NCBI GenBank assembly: GCA_900554845.1
Contig: USIY01000042.1
Span: forward strand, 1-12,520
Reading direction: 5' to 3'
Source of the DNA: an uncultured Bacteroidales bacterium
GTDB lineage: Bacteria > Bacteroidota > Bacteroidia > Bacteroidales > Muribaculaceae
DNA length: 12,520 nucleotides
Part shown: positions 6,141 through 12,520 of the stretch, one piece after another
Numbering within the stretch: the stretch's first letter is position 1
Layout of the letters: each line of letters starts with the position of its first letter
Translations under genes and position numbers: made by a program
Notes under the pieces: generated by a model
Database searches by the model: none
Told to the model about the DNA's origin: nothing
The model's input: only the letters and a program-made list of their open reading frames with translations

Positions 6141-7664
6141 TTATTTGGTGACGCGTTCCAACCAGTTCACCATTGCGAACATAACTCCCATGGAGACAGC
6201 GCATACACCGAAGAAAACGGTCCATGCCACCCATATGGGACATGCGTTGTAGATCAACGGGCCGATGAACAGCATGATGTTGCCGACTGCTGTTGCGCCG
6301 AGCCAGAGTCCCTGGCAGAGACCCTGAAGATGTTTGGGAGCTACTTTTGAAACGAACGACAGGCCCAGAGGGGATATGAACAGCTCGGCGACTGTCAGGA
6401 AGAAATAGAGTACGAACAGTACCCAAGGACCGGTTTTAAGGGACTCTGCCACTTCAGGCGAGAGGGCCTTGAAAGCTTCGGCCGAAGGATAACCCTTGAT
6501 TGCGGAGAATACGGCAAGGAAAACGTACGCCAGGCCTGCCAGACCCATGCCGATCGCGATCTTGCGTGGGGTGGAGATCTCTTTGCCGCGGCGTGCGCGG
6601 GAACTGAAGAACCACATGACCACAGGTGTGAGGACGATCACATAGAATGGATTCAGTGCCTGCCAGATTTCGGGCTGTATGCTGCTGGTCTTAACGAAAT
6701 CGCGTGCGAACAATGAAAGTGATGTTCCGTTTTGGTGGAACGAGAACCAGAAGAATATTGCGATGCCCAAAACGGCGAAAAGAGCGTACATTCGCTGTTT
6801 GATTTCCTTGGCCATTGCGATTTTCTCTTCCGGAGTGTAATTTACTGTCTCCGCTTTCTCTTTCTTGGCAGGCGACGGCAGGCTCTTCTTTGTGGCAACG
6901 AAGATAGTCAGGGAGAGGAGCATGGCCGCTACGGAAGCGATAAATGAATAATGGATGCCTGTGTTGAACACATTCAGATAAGTGGAGCAGAACTGCGAGA
7001 TGTCGCCGGCGGCGTTGCCTCCCACTTGCGTGATAAGGGCGTATAGGTTGTTGAGATTCTGCGTGTCCATGCTGTCGGTAAGGCTCAGGTACTCATGGCA
7101 GAGCGCCGGAAGCGAGGCGTTGTAAGCCAGTCCGTTCTCTCCCAGCCACCAGCTGCGCAGCATAGGTGCCACAAATGGAGCGATCAGACCGCCGATGTTG
7201 ATGAACACATAGAAAATCTGGAATCCGGAATCACGCTGCGCCGCGTAACGGGGGTTATCGTAAAGTTGTCCGACGATGGCCTGCAGGTTGCCCTTGAACA
7301 ATCCGTTGCCGAACGCTATCAGGAACAGTGCGGCGCATGTCAGCGTCAGAAGCCACGCGAAGTTCCCGGCGTTGGCAAAAATCGGAATCGAGAGTACGAT
7401 GTAGCCCACGGACATGATGCAGAGACCGGTGATGATGGTCCCTTTGTAGTTCTGTGTCTTGTCCGCGATCAGACCGCCGACCAGACTAAGCACATATATG
7501 CCGCAATAGAAGCAGGAATAGATGATTGCGCTGGTTTCTTCCTTCAGTCCGAATTTGGAGCAAAGGAACAACACGAGCACAGCGTTCATGATGTAGTATC
7601 CGAAACGTTCGCCCATGTTTGACAGAGCAGCCGGAATCAGACCCTTGGGTTGGTTTTTGAACAT
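6141..7664 (-). CDS. POT-family (MFS) peptide transporter, copy 2
   Basis: Second POT-family transporter, 507 residues, a clear paralogue of the next gene: both begin MFKNQP-GL and share GERFGYY, QRD..F..FY..INIG, NPFYVIVLTPV and LSFVSKVAP. Helix 1 has N16-M-G-E19-R20, again with asparagine at the first glutamate of ExxER. GGLIADKTQNYKG follows helix 2 and IFYVFINIGGLIAP is the POT signature. It lacks the hydrophilic tail of copy 1. The start ATG (7664-7662) has no visible Shine-Dalgarno sequence or promoter; sufE ends 52 bp upstream, so transcription probably comes from the sufE promoter. Two adjacent divergent copies suggest old duplication with substrate specialisation (inference). Confidence 0.9.
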   Translation of the reverse strand: MFKNQPKGLIPAALSNMGERFGYYIMNAVLVLFLCSKFGLKEETSAIIYSCFYCGIYVLSLVGGLIADKTQNYKGTIITGLCIMSVGYIVLSIPIFANAGNFAWLLTLTCAALFLIAFGNGLFKGNLQAIVGQLYDNPRYAAQRDSGFQIFYVFINIGGLIAPFVAPMLRSWWLGENGLAYNASLPALCHEYLSLTDSMDTQNLNNLYALITQVGGNAAGDISQFCSTYLNVFNTGIHYSFIASVAAMLLSLTIFVATKKSLPSPAKKEKAETVNYTPEEKIAMAKEIKQRMYALFAVLGIAIFFWFSFHQNGTSLSLFARDFVKTSSIQPEIWQALNPFYVIVLTPVVMWFFSSRARRGKEISTPRKIAIGMGLAGLAYVFLAVFSAIKGYPSAEAFKALSPEVAESLKTGPWVLFVLYFFLTVAELFISPLGLSFVSKVAPKHLQGLCQGLWLGATAVGNIMLFIGPLIYNACPIWVAWTVFFGVCAVSMGVMFAMVNWLERVTK

Positions 7665-7716
7665 ATTAAATTAGGTTTGGTTTGAAAAGCGTATTGTTGT
7701 TGGGGGAAGGCCTTCG

Positions 7717-8157
7717 TCATTTCCCCGCTTTGTCCATCAGGGCGTATGCAGTGGCGTAGTCTCTGATCTGCTTCACCATCGCCACCAGACCGTTGCTGCG
7801 GGTGGGAGAGAGGTGCTGCGACAGTCCGATACGATCAATGAAATATAGGTCGGCGTCAAGAATTTCCTGTGGCGTCCTGTCGTTGAGGACACGCATCAGA
7901 AGCGCTACGATTCCCTTTACGATCATTGCGTCGGAATCGGCGTCGAAGTGAATCCGGCCCTCTTCGGTGCGGTGCGCCGCGATCCATACACGGCTCTGAC
8001 ATCCCTCTATCAGATTGGATTGGGTCTTTTCCGATTCCGGATATTCTGGAAGCGTGTTTCCTTGTTCGATAATATAGGCGTAACGATCCATCCAGTCGTC
8101 GCCCAGACTCTCGAATTCTTCTATTATTTCGTCTTGTGCTTCGTTTATTGCAGACAT
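7717..8157 (-). CDS. sufE: SufE family cysteine desulfuration protein
   Basis: Sulfur-acceptor partner of the cysteine desulfurase SufS in Fe-S cluster assembly. The 146-residue protein has the usual SufE length and the active-site block EGCQSRVW (51-58), with C53 as the sulfur-accepting cysteine, preceded by the LPEYPESEKTQSNLI region and followed by the alternating acidic strand region and DRIGLSQHLSPTRSNGL, all typical of SufE. The ATG at 8157 lies 28 bp from a -7 promoter element. No sufS or sufBCD is in the window. It is the first gene of a probable minus-strand operon with the two POT transporters; no functional link between sufE and peptide uptake is obvious. Confidence 0.95.
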   Translation of the reverse strand: MSAINEAQDEIIEEFESLGDDWMDRYAYIIEQGNTLPEYPESEKTQSNLIEGCQSRVWIAAHRTEEGRIHFDADSDAMIVKGIVALLMRVLNDRTPQEILDADLYFIDRIGLSQHLSPTRSNGLVAMVKQIRDYATAYALMDKAGK

Positions 8158-8185
8158 ATAAGTTTCCCGTTTATAATGTACAGGC

Positions 8186-8193
8186 CAAAGTTA
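8186..8193 (-). promoter_or_regulatory. -7 promoter element of sufE (and likely the POT genes)
   Basis: On the minus strand this reads TAACTTTG, matching TAnnTTTG, 28 bases before the sufE start. No TTTG is visible at the -33 distance, only T-rich sequence, so the match rests on the -7 element. Confidence 0.5.
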
Positions 8194-8264
8194 CTAATTT
8201 TTTTCGGAAAGGGAGATATATCCGTGGTAAATTCTGCGGATTAATAAAAATTAATGGCATTAAG

Positions 8265-8296
8265 TTTGGCCAATTGGATAAAAATGACTAATTTTG
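8265..8296 (+). promoter_or_regulatory. Promoter of greA
   Basis: TTTG (8265-8268), 20 bases, then TAATTTTG (8289-8296): the same perfect -33/-7 arrangement as before the RsmI-like gene. Predicted transcription start is near 8300, about 110 bases before the greA ATG, leaving a long leader. Confidence 0.8.
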
Positions 8297-8339
8297 TGCC
8301 GTAAGTCGTAGCAAAGGCAGATAAGCCGAGCACTAACTT

Positions 8340-8383
8340 CTCCTGAGGTACTTGATAACAAGTGTGTCTCAGGGGTATTTTTT
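8340..8383 (+). terminator. Terminator-like hairpin in the greA leader (putative attenuator)
   Basis: Outer stem CCTGAG (8342-8347) pairs with CTCAGG (8368-8373), extended by C8340-G8375 and a T-G pair; inner stem ACTTG (8350-8354) pairs with CAAGT (8359-8363) around an ATAA loop, with G-U pairs and a two-base bulge between. Six T residues follow at 8378-8383. No plus-strand gene lies upstream within the leader, so it can act only on the greA transcript. Confidence 0.7.
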
Positions 8384-8412
8384 ACTATCTACATAGGAAT
8401 CGGATTTAAGAA

Positions 8413-8877
8413 ATGGCAACATATCTGACCCAAGAGGGTTACAATAAGAAAATGGAAGAGCTGTCGGCCCTTGAGGCTCAGCGCCCCATGATCAAACAGG
8501 CTATAGCCGAGGCAAGAGACAAAGGAGACCTGTCGGAAAATGCTGAGTATGACGCCGCCAAGGAGGCGCAAGGTATGCTCGAGATGAAGATTTCCAAACT
8601 CAAGGAGCTCGTGGCCACGGCCCGTATAATCGACGACTCGAAACTCAATACAGAAATAGTTCAGCTGCTGAACAAGGTCACTATCAAGAACAAGGCCAAC
8701 GGGATGCAGATGACCTATGCTATTGTTACGGAAAACGAGGCAAATCTTCGTGAAATGAAGATCGCCAGCAACACTCCGATCGCCAAGGCCCTGATGGGTC
8801 ATCGTGTGGGAGATGTCGTTAAGGTTCAGGTCCCTGCCGGAACAATGGATTTCGAGATAATTAAAATAGACATTTAA
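8413..8877 (+). CDS. greA: Transcription elongation factor GreA
   Basis: GreA rescues backtracked RNA polymerase by stimulating transcript cleavage. The 154 residues match the family length. The N-terminal coiled coil carries EARDKGDLSENAEYDAAKEA (33-52), whose tip acidic residues D39 and E42 correspond to the catalytic pair of E. coli GreA. The C-terminal globular domain ends GHRVGDVVKVQVPAG (around 129-143), also typical. ATG 8413 gives the standard beginning MATYLTQEGYNK. The gene has its own strong promoter and a long leader with a terminator-like hairpin, which suggests regulation by premature termination. The HIT gene follows after 96 bp without an obvious terminator between them. Confidence 0.97.
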   Translation: MATYLTQEGYNKKMEELSALEAQRPMIKQAIAEARDKGDLSENAEYDAAKEAQGMLEMKISKLKELVATARIIDDSKLNTEIVQLLNKVTIKNKANGMQMTYAIVTENEANLREMKIASNTPIAKALMGHRVGDVVKVQVPAGTMDFEIIKIDI

Positions 8878-8898
8878 GTTACCCAACATAGCTGCCCT

Positions 8899-8924
8899 GT
8901 CCGGCTTAAAGCTGCCAGCCGGGC
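8899..8924 (+). other. Hairpin between greA and the HIT gene
   Basis: GTCCGGCT (8899-8906) pairs with AGCCGGGC (8917-8924), eight pairs including one G-T, around a 10-base loop. No T-run follows, so it is not a standard terminator; it may stabilise or process a greA-HIT transcript. Confidence 0.5.
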
Positions 8925-8973
8925 ACTTGCGTAACCAACGTCCGACATCAGGCCGGAATAAAAATCACCTACC

Positions 8974-9366
8974 ATGACAATATTCTCAAAGATTATCGCC
9001 GGGGAGATACCCTGTTACAAAGTCGCTGAAGACGAGAATTATTTCGCCTTCCTTGATATCAATCCGGTGAACTGGGGCCATACCCTGGTGGTGCCCAAAC
9101 GGGAGACCGATTACATCTTCGATATCGCTGACGACGAACTGGCCGGGATGGTGTTGTTCGCCAAGAAAGTGGCGAAAGCTATGAAAAAGGCAATACCCTG
9201 TCGTAAGATTGGTGTAACGGTCTTGGGTCTGGAGGTTCCGCACGCGCACATCCATCTTGTTCCACTGGAGCGGGAGGGAGATATGGACTTCAGCAATAAG
9301 ATTTCTGATCCGGATCCGGAGAAGATGAAGACCATAGCCAAGGCCATTAGCGGCGCCCTGGACTAA
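8974..9366 (+). CDS. HIT family protein (histidine triad nucleotide-binding hydrolase)
   Basis: Small cytosolic nucleotide hydrolase/transferase of the HIT superfamily, 130 residues, Hint-like in size. Seen: FSKIIAGEIPCYKV (4-17), the usual HIT N-terminus; FLDINPVNWGHTLVVPK (26-42); and the histidine triad HAHIHLVP (90-97) with H90, H92 and H94. The classical upstream cysteine/zinc pairs of some Hint proteins are absent, as in many bacterial members. The natural substrate is not predictable beyond AMP-linked compounds. It follows greA by 96 bp on the same strand with no promoter of the TAnnTTTG type between, so a greA-HIT operon is likely; a strong terminator begins 32 bp after the stop. Confidence 0.94.
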   Translation: MTIFSKIIAGEIPCYKVAEDENYFAFLDINPVNWGHTLVVPKRETDYIFDIADDELAGMVLFAKKVAKAMKKAIPCRKIGVTVLGLEVPHAHIHLVPLEREGDMDFSNKISDPDPEKMKTIAKAISGALD

Positions 9367-9397
9367 CCGAATTTAAATTTGAATTCATGAAACTCTC

Positions 9398-9437
9398 ATC
9401 GGGACGCCCAAAAGGCGTCCCGATATTGTTATTATTT
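9398..9437 (+). terminator. Intrinsic terminator after the greA-HIT operon
   Basis: An 11-bp perfect stem (9398-9408 with 9414-9424; core CGGGACGCC/GGCGTCCCG) closes a five-base CAAAA loop and is followed by T-rich sequence to 9437. It separates the HIT gene from the alcohol dehydrogenase gene. Confidence 0.9.
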
Positions 9438-9484
9438 ACAGAGAGTGGATCAGAATGCTCTATGTAATCAAAAAGATACCCAAT

Positions 9485-10666
9485 ATGGACAATTTCAGAT
9501 TTCAGTCGCCGACGGAGTTTATCTTCGGACGTGACACCCAGAAGAATACCGGTGACGCCCTGAGACGTTACGGAGCCCAGAAAGTAATGATAGTATACGG
9601 CAGTGACCGCATCAAGCGTGAAGGATTGTTCGAACAGATTGTGGGCTCGATCAAAGACGCGGGTCTGGAATGGGTTGAATATGGAGGCATCGCCCCCAAT
9701 CCCACTGCCGCGAGCGTATATGAGGGAATTGCAGTGGCTGTAAGTGAAAACGTGAATTTTGTATTGGCTGTAGGTGGAGGCAGCCCTATCGACGCCGCCA
9801 AAGGGATAGCTCTCGGCGCCGTTTACGACGGTGATTTCTGGGATTTCTACTGCGGCAAAGCGCAGCCTGTCGCCGCCCTTCCCGTAGGCGTGGTTCTTAC
9901 AATTCCGGCAGCAGGTAGTGAAGGCAGCGGTAATTCCGTGATAACTAACGAAAAGACACACCAGAAGATATCGGTGCGTTATCCCTTCGTGCTTCGTCCG
10001 CGTTTTGCCATTATGAATCCCGAACTGACCTATTCCCTTCCGTGGTTCCAGACAGCGTGCGGTATCGTCGACATGATGGCCCATATATATGAAAGATATT
10101 TTTCACCTACTGAGGGCACCCAATTGGTGGACGCCTATTCCGAGGCCATTCTGCGGGATGTCATGGATCAGGCCATGACTTTGCGTCTGGACGGAGAGAA
10201 TTATGATGCCCGCGCCGATGTGATGTGGGCAGGAACCTTGGCGCATAACGGACTGTGCGGTGTAGGAAAGGTGGAGGATTGGTCGTCCCACCGCATGGAA
10301 CATGAGATCTCAGCATTTTACGATGTGGCTCACGGAGCCGGCTTGGCAGTGATCATTCCTGCCTGGATGACGTTCTGCGCAAAACGCAATCCCGACAAGC
10401 TGTGGCGTTTCGCAATCAATGTGATAAGTGTGGATCCCGCTGGAAAAGACACCGAGGATATTATCGACGAGGGCATCTCCGAACTTAAAAATTTCTATCA
10501 TGACATGGGATTGACCACAAATCTGAGGGAACTCGTAGGGAAGGAGCCAGACATTGACATGATGGTCGAGTCGTTGCACCGCAACATGGGCGACACGCTC
10601 GGTGCCTATGTCCCTCTTTCGATGGACGATTGCCGTGAAATCTATAAACTCGCTCTTGAAGGTTAA
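9485..10666 (+). CDS. Iron-containing alcohol dehydrogenase (butanol dehydrogenase / YqhD type)
   Basis: NAD(P)H-dependent aldehyde/alcohol oxidoreductase of the group III metal-dependent ADH family, 393 residues from ATG 9485. The nucleotide-binding motif GGGSPIDAAKG is at 97-107. Metal ligands are D196 and H200 (GIVDMMAH), H269 (SSHRMEHE) and H283 (DVAHG); their spacing is exactly that of YqhD. YGS (38-40) sits where YqhD holds its NADPH-contacting Gly-Ser residues, so NADPH use is plausible. The frame is open from ATG 9455, but MDNFRFQSPTEFIFG is the normal family N-terminus, so 9485 is preferred. No clear promoter is seen between the upstream terminator and the start. Followed after 5 bp by an acyl-CoA ligase gene in the same operon. 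Substrate unknown. Confidence 0.93.
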   Translation: MDNFRFQSPTEFIFGRDTQKNTGDALRRYGAQKVMIVYGSDRIKREGLFEQIVGSIKDAGLEWVEYGGIAPNPTAASVYEGIAVAVSENVNFVLAVGGGSPIDAAKGIALGAVYDGDFWDFYCGKAQPVAALPVGVVLTIPAAGSEGSGNSVITNEKTHQKISVRYPFVLRPRFAIMNPELTYSLPWFQTACGIVDMMAHIYERYFSPTEGTQLVDAYSEAILRDVMDQAMTLRLDGENYDARADVMWAGTLAHNGLCGVGKVEDWSSHRMEHEISAFYDVAHGAGLAVIIPAWMTFCAKRNPDKLWRFAINVISVDPAGKDTEDIIDEGISELKNFYHDMGLTTNLRELVGKEPDIDMMVESLHRNMGDTLGAYVPLSMDDCREIYKLALEG

Positions 10667-10671
10667 AGCGT

Positions 10672-12330
10672 ATGGAGATAACTAATTTCATCAAGCTTTA
10701 CGAAAAAAGTTTTGTCGAGAATTGGGATTTGCCGGCGCTGACGGATTATGTCAGCGGCAAGACTATGAATTACAGCGAGCTGGCTACCAATATCGCGAAG
10801 ATCCATATGTTCTTTATGAATCTGGGGGTCAAGCAGGGAGACAAAATTGCGATATGCGGCAAGGATTCTGTCAATTGGGTGATGGTCTATATGGCCACGG
10901 TTACATACGGTGCTGTCATTGTGCCGATTCTTGCGGATTTCAATCCTCACGACGTGACCCATATAGTGAATCATTCCGAGGCTGAGCTGCTGTTCGTGTC
11001 CAAGTCGGTGTGGGAACCGATGGAACCGGAGAAACTGCTGAATCTTAAAGGAGTGCTTAGCATAGACGACTTCAAGTGCCTTGACGAACGACCCGGCGTA
11101 GAAATAAACCGGACATTGCGTCTGCTGACACGTCGTTTCCGCACCCAGTATCCAAAAGGATATACTTCGTATGATATCCATTATGCGGACCGTGATAATT
11201 CCGAGATCGTGGAGATAAATTATACTTCAGGAACTACGGGTTTCTCCAAGGGCGTGATGCTTACCGGCGAGAATCTGGCGGGAAATGTATGCTTCGGCAT
11301 CGACACTCAGCTTCATTTCCGCAGCAGTCGCGCGTTGGCGTTCCTGCCGATGGCCCATGCGTACGGTTGTGCCTTTGATATGTTGACGCCTATGGCAGTA
11401 GGATCGCATGTGACAATTTTGGGAAAGACGCCTTCCCCCAGAATCCTTATCAAAGCCATGAACGAGGTGCGGCCGAATCTTGTGATCTGTGTCCCTTTGA
11501 TTCTTGAAAAAATTTACAAGAATCAGATATTGCCGATGATTTCCAAAGGCACCATGCGGTGGACGCTGGCGGTGCCTTTTCTGGATACATACATATATGG
11601 TAAAATACGCCGTAAGCTTGTAGACGCTTTCGGGGGCAATTTTGAGCAGGTCATTGTGGGAGGCGCCCCTCTCAACCATGAGGTCGAGGAGTTCCTGCAT
11701 AAGATCAAATTCCCGTTCACAGTAGGTTACGGCATGACGGAGTGCGGACCTTTGATCAGCTATACCCATTGGAAAAAGTTTATTCCTGGGTCTTCGGGAC
11801 GGCTGTTGCCTGACATGCAGGCGTTGATTCTTTCGGAAGATCCTGAGCATATTCCCGGCGAGATCTGTGTGAAGGGCCCCAATGTGATGAAAGGATATTA
11901 CAAGAATCCTCAGGCCACGGAGCTGGTGCTGGACAACGACGGCTGGCTGAAGACCGGAGACATGGGCACAATGACAAGCGACGGCACGTTGTTCCTGCGC
12001 GGCCGCAGCAAAACCATGATTTTGTCGGCGTCGGGTCAGAATATTTATCCTGAGGAAATCGAGGCGAAGCTCAACAATATGCCTTTCGTGGCGGAAAGTC
12101 TCGTGGTGGAACGCGACGGTAAGCTGGTAGGTCTGGTTTATCCCGATTACGATGCCCTGGATCGTTTTGATGTGCCAACATCCGACATGGACAACACTAT
12201 GGAGAATATCCGTAAGGAACTCAACGAACTCGTGGCGCCGTATGAACGCATATCCAAGATCATTCTGATGCCCACCGAGTTCGAGAAGACGCCGAAGCGA
12301 AGCATAAAACGCTTCCTCTATACGCGTTAA
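10672..12330 (+). CDS. AMP-forming acyl-CoA synthetase (long-chain fatty acid-CoA ligase-like)
   Basis: Adenylate-forming ligase, 552 residues: activates a carboxylic acid with ATP and transfers it to CoA. Seen: P-loop YTSGTTGFSKGV (184-195), FLPMAHAYG (224-232), GGAPL (330-334), YGMTECGP (353-360), the adenylate-binding aspartate in LKTGD (426-430), FLRGRSKTMI hinge (441-450), GQNIYPEEIE (455-464) and the C-terminal KTPKRSIKRF (539-548). The last block corresponds to motif A10, but the usual lysine position by simple alignment falls on S544 with K542 and K546 beside it. Overall size and TPK..IKR ending suggest fatty-acid ligases of gut anaerobes; chain length is not predictable. Stop-to-start spacing to the ADH is 5 bp, so translation is probably coupled. 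Confidence 0.93.
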   Translation: MEITNFIKLYEKSFVENWDLPALTDYVSGKTMNYSELATNIAKIHMFFMNLGVKQGDKIAICGKDSVNWVMVYMATVTYGAVIVPILADFNPHDVTHIVNHSEAELLFVSKSVWEPMEPEKLLNLKGVLSIDDFKCLDERPGVEINRTLRLLTRRFRTQYPKGYTSYDIHYADRDNSEIVEINYTSGTTGFSKGVMLTGENLAGNVCFGIDTQLHFRSSRALAFLPMAHAYGCAFDMLTPMAVGSHVTILGKTPSPRILIKAMNEVRPNLVICVPLILEKIYKNQILPMISKGTMRWTLAVPFLDTYIYGKIRRKLVDAFGGNFEQVIVGGAPLNHEVEEFLHKIKFPFTVGYGMTECGPLISYTHWKKFIPGSSGRLLPDMQALILSEDPEHIPGEICVKGPNVMKGYYKNPQATELVLDNDGWLKTGDMGTMTSDGTLFLRGRSKTMILSASGQNIYPEEIEAKLNNMPFVAESLVVERDGKLVGLVYPDYDALDRFDVPTSDMDNTMENIRKELNELVAPYERISKIILMPTEFEKTPKRSIKRFLYTR

Positions 12331-12394
12331 CATTGGCTTTAACACTTGTGCGTCAACTATTGCCTTTGTATGAATGTTTTATAAATACAAATGG

Positions 12395-12420
12395 ACAGCC
12401 GTATCAATAATGACGGCTGT
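12395..12420 (+). terminator. Possible terminator hairpin after the acyl-CoA ligase gene
   Basis: ACAGCCGT (12395-12402) pairs perfectly with ACGGCTGT (12413-12420) around a 10-base loop, 65 bp after the ligase stop. The sequence after it is only moderately T-rich, so termination is likely but not certain. The rest of 12331-12520 is AT-rich and shows no gene; a near-match TATATTTTG at 12473-12481 could be part of the next promoter. Confidence 0.45.
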
Positions 12421-12520
12421 TGCGGACCGTTTGATTTTGAACTGTTAAGTGGCTTTTAATAAAAAGTTAATGTATATTTTGGATTGTTTTTGGACAGGTT
12501 TCGCAAGGAGAGGAGGGAGC

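Noticed and set aside
7702..7726. Hairpin GGGGAA/TTCCCC at the end of sufE as a terminator
   Set aside because: On the minus strand no T-run follows, the stem is six pairs with a long loop, and it overlaps the sufE stop; it would not be expected to end transcription.
9347..10084. Long minus-strand open frame across the start of the alcohol dehydrogenase
   Set aside because: It runs antisense to a conserved enzyme, crosses the intrinsic terminator, and has no family features.
12471..12481. TATATTTTG as a promoter for the next gene
   Set aside because: The spacing inside the element does not fit TAnnTTTG and there is no -33 TTTG at the right distance; kept only as a remark.

Overview
The window looks like chromosomal DNA from a member of the Bacteroidales (Bacteroidota), plausibly a gut Muribaculaceae-type organism; the family-level guess is weaker than the order-level one. 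Reasons: several genes are preceded by the Bacteroidota promoter form TTTG-N20-TAnnTTTG, starts generally lack Shine-Dalgarno sequences, and the gene families (RsmI-like and WalJ-like pair, four-helix-bundle suffix protein, POT transporters beginning MFKNQP, butanol-dehydrogenase-type ADH beside an acyl-CoA ligase) are those of that order.

Layout. 1-821 (minus): 5' part of an RsmF-type rRNA m5C methyltransferase, cut by the window edge. 961-1554 (plus): unknown lipoprotein, divergent from it. 1640-3423 (plus): two-gene operon of an RsmI-related methylase and a WalJ-like metallo-beta-lactamase-fold hydrolase, overlapping by ATGA. 3424-4394: a distinct unit made of a four-helix-bundle suffix protein gene (3604-4149, minus) lying between two arrays of 9-bp repeats; each array contains the same 20-bp core, and the repeat units on one side of the core are roughly the reverse complement of those on the other. 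4402-8157 (minus): sufE followed by two tandem POT-family transporter paralogues. 8265-9366 (plus): greA with a long leader holding a terminator-like hairpin, then a HIT-family protein, closed by a strong intrinsic terminator. 9485-12330 (plus): iron-dependent alcohol dehydrogenase and AMP-forming acyl-CoA ligase, 5 bp apart. 12331-12520: intergenic, with one hairpin.

Most genes are housekeeping or central metabolism. The parts that ordinary annotation does not explain are (a) the 9-bp array / four-helix-bundle unit filling a convergent intergenic region, which could be an undescribed small mobile or RNA-based element, (b) the attenuator-like hairpin in the greA leader, resembling in logic the E. 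coli greA leader RNA GraL, and (c) -7 promoter elements placed so close to start codons that some mRNAs are probably leaderless.
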